From Kudoa neothunni (Eukaryota; Cnidaria), in NCBI GenBank assembly GCA_964304625.1, contig OZ199838.1:7998001-8062000 (forward strand): 64,000 nucleotides of DNA, in the 5' to 3' direction. Each line of letters opens with the position of its first letter. Positions within the stretch are counted from its first letter, which is position 1. Under the pieces are notes generated by a model. The model saw only the letters and a list, made by a program, of their open reading frames with translations, was not told the DNA's origin and did not search any database. Positions 60,334-64,000 of this stretch are shown piece after piece. The position numbers and the translations under genes are program-made.

Positions 60334-61469
60334 ATTCGATTTGGACCCCCCCCCCCCCATAAAAATTTCCAGTTTTAATGTTTAGTAATTAATACTTTAA
60401 TGTGTGCACCGTCCCTTTATAATATTACTGCATTCGATAGATTAAGCCGACAGAGTATATTATTTAAGGGTTAGCGACCGCTCATCGTTACTTCTGTCGC
60501 GAATAATTTCACCAAACAGGTCTTTTGATAATATTTTTAGCAATGATGAACACACCATCCGTTATCTCATCATTATTGGTATATTCAAAGCACCAAATAA
60601 CTGTATAAGTGTCATGGTAACGACCATTGTATACATTGAAAATTTGGCGATGCAGTTCGAAAACTTGTAGAAAGGAAACTTCAATTTTTGATTCGACATT
60701 TTTTAATAATATGAAAATTAAACCCCATGATTTTTTTGAGTTATCATATTACTGGTTGGTTGGTGTTAAAACCATTAACCTGGGCACAATTACCGGACAT
60801 TCCTCCCAAACAATAACTAACTATTGTCACTTTCTTCACCAGTTGGTAGCAGATAGTTTAGACTTTGAGGATATAGTTATTGGGGGAGAAAACGTAGCTG
60901 TAGAGATCGATGAGTCTAAATTTGGCAAGGTGAAGCATAACAGGGGGCATAGCGTTAATGGAGCCGGGGTTCTTGGAGGTGTAGAGAGGACATCAGAACG
61001 AAGGATGTTTCTGGTAGAGGTTGCCGACAGAATTTCCGAGACTTTTACCAAATAAATTAAAACGTACGTCCATCCTGGCTCCATTATCGTAACTGATTGT
61101 TTCAAAAGTTATGGAACATTACACAATTTCTAAACTCACCTCACTGTGACTCACAGTATAGAATATGTGGATTGTAACACAGGAGCCCATACAGACACCA
61201 TTGAGGGTACTTGGGGTGCTATCAAATATAAAATATCGCCAAGGGACAGGACGTCTTTGGTTAATGAACAAGGTTCCGTCAGTATGGATGGTATTAATGA
61301 ATTTCTCGGTAAATTCCAATGGAGGAAAAATAATCACGATATATGGGCCAGCTCTGTTGCATCGTTAAAAAATTTTAATTTTCTATCAGTTAAATTTGTA
61401 TTATTGTTGTTTTTTTTGTCGCGTTAATCCTTTGTTAAATCGATATTAGGGGGGTCTATATCAAAGTTC
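60334..61469 (+). mobile_element. Merlin DNA transposon, lineage B, best copy
   Basis: The right end (61445-61469, GGGGGGTCTATATCAAAGTT) is mirrored by a left end around 60334-60358 in which the C run has grown to 13 bases. In between is a nearly complete transposase on the plus strand. The exact ends and the target duplication are uncertain because of the base runs. Confidence 0.75.
60627..61427 (+). pseudogene. Merlin (ISXO2-like) transposase, lineage B
   Basis: The zinc-ribbon end (KIWRCSSKTCRKET) is followed by the helix region ELSYYWLVGVKTINLG and TITNYCHFLHQ. The core then has EIDESKFGKVKHNRGH (first Asp, near 60910), SIIVTDCFKSYG (second Asp, near 61095) and TDTIEGTWGAIKYKISPRD (Glu, near 61200). 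All lie in one frame, interrupted only by TAA at 61053-61055 and TAA at 61131-61133. No ATG precedes the zinc part in frame, so the first segment is lost or spliced. It is the best guide to lineage B, of which two poorer copies lie at 5.2 and 57 kb. Confidence 0.82.
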
Positions 61470-62123
61470 TGCCTGATATTTCTTAACAATCGCATAATAC
61501 ATACACAAGATGTTTTTGATTCAGAAATATAGTTTTTCTCTCTATCGAAAAATACGACGTATGTCTTACAGCCATCTGACCTGGAAATAATTAATTGTCT
61601 GAAAAGCAGACGTAGTAAAATACTGTGAAATCATATGACATTATCCAAAGATTCGCCATTGTCAAAATATATTTTACAAGACTCCATCTAAACTCTTCAA
61701 AAGGCGCCCCTCCTGAGATTATCGTAAATAATTGTAGAAAATATTTTGTTTAAGTGATAAAAAATGAATGTTTGTGTTACGTTTATGGCTACTATCATAG
61801 TGCAAGTTTATATCGAAGAAAATGATGTTGGCATGACCATTGATCAAAGAAACCTTTTAGTATAACAAATTTTTTTAGGCTGAGAACTGAAATTGGGAGA
61901 CGGGATATGATGACACTAATCAAAGAGTCTCTGTAAAGGAGACGACATACTTTGTAAATATTTGAAGATTGAATTCATGCAATAAGACCTCTTTAGATTA
62001 TTCGATTTTCATCCAATATTGACTCATGTATCAAAAATAGTTTTAAAAAAGTCGCACACTTAAATATATCCTTGTTTACATTATTTTATACTTTTGGTTC
62101 ATAATTTATCTGGAAAGTGTGAA
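61470..62123. other. Intergenic, nothing recognised
   Basis: No gene or paired repeat is seen in this AT-rich stretch. Confidence 0.45.
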
Positions 62124-62449
62124 TTTTCTTTTTCAGAAGCTAAAACTCTTGGTGCAGTTTATTAGACTGTGGAGTTCTGACTGGTCAGGTCGGTGGTCGG
62201 TCGATGAACGCTGAAGATACCGCAGTGAATAATATGCAATCCCTCACCTTATCTTTCTACGTTATCGTGGTAACTTATTTTGTTAACACAATCTCGAAAC
62301 GAACACTACTCCCGAACCATACCATTCTAAATTCAAGAAAGTTTGTTGTGTGGGGTGTTCGAATCATATTTTTGTTGCCGATATACGTCCATGACGATTC
62401 AGAACGTCTCATCTGACCCTTCCTACTGGACTGAGCTATAACTGAAGGC
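62124..62449 (-). mobile_element. Older SINE copy, same family as at 35.4 kb
   Basis: On the minus strand an A-box-like phrase (TAGCTCAGTCCAGTAGG, near 62435-62419) is followed about 60 bp on by a B-box-like GATTCGAACACC (near 62370). The 3' part, CTGACCAGTCAGAACTCC and then TAATAAACTGCACCAAGAG (62193-62150), aligns with the tail of the SINE at 35.8 kb (CTGACCAACCAGAATTCC; TAATAAGTTGCGCCAGGGG), and both are followed by an A-rich end. It is diverged and I could not match a target duplication. Confidence 0.65.
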
Positions 62450-63026
62450 ACATCACATTAATAGCGAGCATACATACACTCTACATAAAGGTTTCATTAT
62501 GAAATAACGAAGCATAGTGCTGAAGCAGCGGTCTCACCGGTGGCGTTTTGAACTAGCGACCTTAAGATTTGTAGTTAAAATAGACAACAAACCTATGACA
62601 ACTTTCCGACAAACTTTTGTTAGATATTTCCATTATTCGGTCGAAAACAACGGGACCTGTGGGTTTCTGACCACTGTGCTAGTTCAAAATAGTAGAGTAA
62701 ATGAAAATTAAGATTCAAAGAAACGTGGTTATATTATTAATTTTGTAAAACTAAATTTTCCCTCACGCTCAGATTTGTAGTACGTTAACCAATCAAATAT
62801 CTTTTTGGTCTGAACCAAGCAAAGCGTCGGCATTTGCTATAAAAGCTTAAATCCCATAAGTGAGGTCGCTGTTTGTTTAATCTAATTAAAGTATGTAAGG
62901 ATACATTAAATCGCTTAAGCATGCAAAATACCACACTGAAAAGAGAAAATAAAACTAGTAATTTATAGTAGAAAAAATGAAGCAATACAAAATTCTAAGG
63001 ACATTTTACAATTGTGGTATAAATTA
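62450..63026. other. Intergenic, nothing firmly recognised
   Basis: No gene that I can support. The segment 62510-62720 is less AT-rich and, on the minus strand, holds a B-box-like phrase (TAGTTCAAAACG) that might belong to another SINE relic; I do not call it. Confidence 0.35.
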
Positions 63027-63787
63027 CTAAAACGGCAGAATAGATCTTGCTGCGAATAGTTGTTTTCCAAACGCATTCAATACAAAATTCACCTTGCTGC
63101 CAATGTTTGCTAGTCGATTTATATAGCTAGGAATATGCATGCCAGTAATGGTCTAAGAATGCTATCACAGTTTGGAATGAAATAACGAGTTACATAACAA
63201 AATTCATCGGAAAAGTGGTTGCAGTTTTGATTTATAATGTGATAATTTTGACCATTGTATTTTATCCCTAGAATTAGCACTAATTTTTTGACGTCAGTTC
63301 TAGACATTTTAGTAAATCCAATAATGATTGTTTCTCTGTGAAAAAATTCAGGAGGAATTTCATACAATCATTATACTTGTGTTTGAATGGGAATCCATAT
63401 TGATCAAGACTTAGAGGAGGAAAATCACCGATTCCAGTGTCTTCTGTATCGTGACCACAGTATGAATATTCTAATAAATAGTATTAGCATAGGAACAAAC
63501 GACGGAATATTAAAGTCTTCAAGAATAACAGCAAAATACTTAAATTTCAATTTAAAAATCATCACCCTTATCATAAACCTCAATTGAAGAGTGATAGATT
63601 TTAATATTTAAAAACTTTGGAACTTTATCATCCACGTCCTGTAAAAAAATGTAAAACAAGGAATATGCAACGCATTTACAATTGTATAAACATGAAGATA
63701 AACAGGAATGGCCCCATCAGACTTATTATAGTTAGTATAAGATACCACCCTTTTTCCAAAGCAAGAGCCAAAAACAAATCGACTCAT
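63027..63787 (-). CDS. DESI/PPPDE-type deSUMOylating isopeptidase
   Basis: The PPPDE domain is a papain-like cysteine protease fold that removes SUMO or ubiquitin-like tags. Exons are 63787-63680, 63638-63566, 63470-63429, about 63367-63194 and 63152-63027, ending at TAG. Introns 1 and 4 are 41 nt with GT/AG ends; intron 2 is 95 nt. Family marks follow in order: IPVYLHVYTI, IYHSSIEVYDKEYSYCGHD with the catalytic His, YEIPPEFFHRETIIIG, YHIINQNCNHFSDEF with the catalytic Cys, and IPSYINRLANIGSKV. The junction of exons 3 and 4 is odd: the donor is normal but no AG lies in frame before YEIPP. This is either a non-standard intron end or a small sequence error. Total is about 175 residues, usual for DESI proteins. 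DESI1 versus DESI2 is not decided. Confidence 0.85.
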
Positions 63788-64000
63788 AGGACTCCCGGAA
63801 ATCGGTTGTATTCGACACTTAATCCAACGAAATTTATTTAATTAATTGTTTTTGTTGTTTTCATATACCTAATACCATTAGGTAACCATATAATTAAGAT
63901 ATAAAATTTATTTATTTAATAATTTTTTAATAATATGAATAGAACAAGCAAAACTACCACGTCGTGGTGTCATGATTATATGAAAGCCTTATCTAGCCAC
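63788..64000. other. Upstream flank of the DESI gene
   Basis: Short AT-rich stretch at the window edge; nothing else is recognised. Confidence 0.4.

Noticed and set aside
1-64000. CRISPR array, operon structure or bacterial contamination
   Set aside because: No spaced direct repeats are present, and the genes have spliceosomal introns and animal-type products, so a prokaryotic origin is excluded.

Overview
The window looks like a piece of a compact-intron, AT-rich animal genome that is heavily invaded by cut-and-paste DNA transposons. I recognise four host genes: the 3' part of KAE1/OSGEP (7709-8427, +), a mitochondrial dicarboxylate carrier of the SLC25A10 type (12346-13659, +), GTP cyclohydrolase I (52638-53467, -) and a DESI/PPPDE-type deSUMOylating peptidase (63027-63787, -). 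A fifth, unrecognised, probably host exon lies at 25750-25977 (-). All four recognised genes are cut by spliceosomal introns that are mostly 34-49 nt long. Very short introns plus many class II elements would fit several lineages, such as mesozoans, myxozoans or larvaceans, but the sequence alone does not settle which.

Almost everything else that can be named is a DNA transposon or its relic. From left to right: a decayed hAT (870-3963), a Merlin (4032-5120), a deleted Merlin of a second lineage (about 5217-5786), KAE1, a BED-finger hAT (8951-11232), the carrier gene, another Merlin (14148-15177), a Tigger/pogo (15231-17111), a short gag-bearing retroelement fossil split by a MULE (17295-21249), a 200-N gap, a piggyBac (to 22961), a Tc1/mariner-like element (23728-25020), a hAT fragment near 28.2-28.6 kb, and a well preserved Tc1/mariner-like element (29206-30798). 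Next come a Tigger split by a second MULE and a SINE (31360-36758), two piggyBacs (36.8-39.8 kb), a BED-finger hAT (40.95-42.67 kb), a Tigger with perfect inverted ends (43519-45479), a third-lineage Merlin (48.1-49.1 kb) and smaller fragments. The right quarter holds GTP cyclohydrolase I, a non-autonomous hAT, two more second-lineage Merlins, a Tigger-type MITE, an old SINE and the DESI gene.

The transposons carry the same kind of mini-intron as the host genes. I can place introns of 37-53 nt, with GT/AG ends and reading frame restored, inside two Tc1/mariner copies, two Tigger copies, one piggyBac and both MULEs. No LINE or reverse transcriptase was seen. Two nearly identical MULEs sit in inverted orientation about 11 kb apart.

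Many single frame breaks in otherwise well kept genes fall in homopolymer runs. They include four in the carrier gene, several in the transposons, and length differences between the two MULE copies. Some of the apparent decay may therefore be sequencing error rather than mutation.
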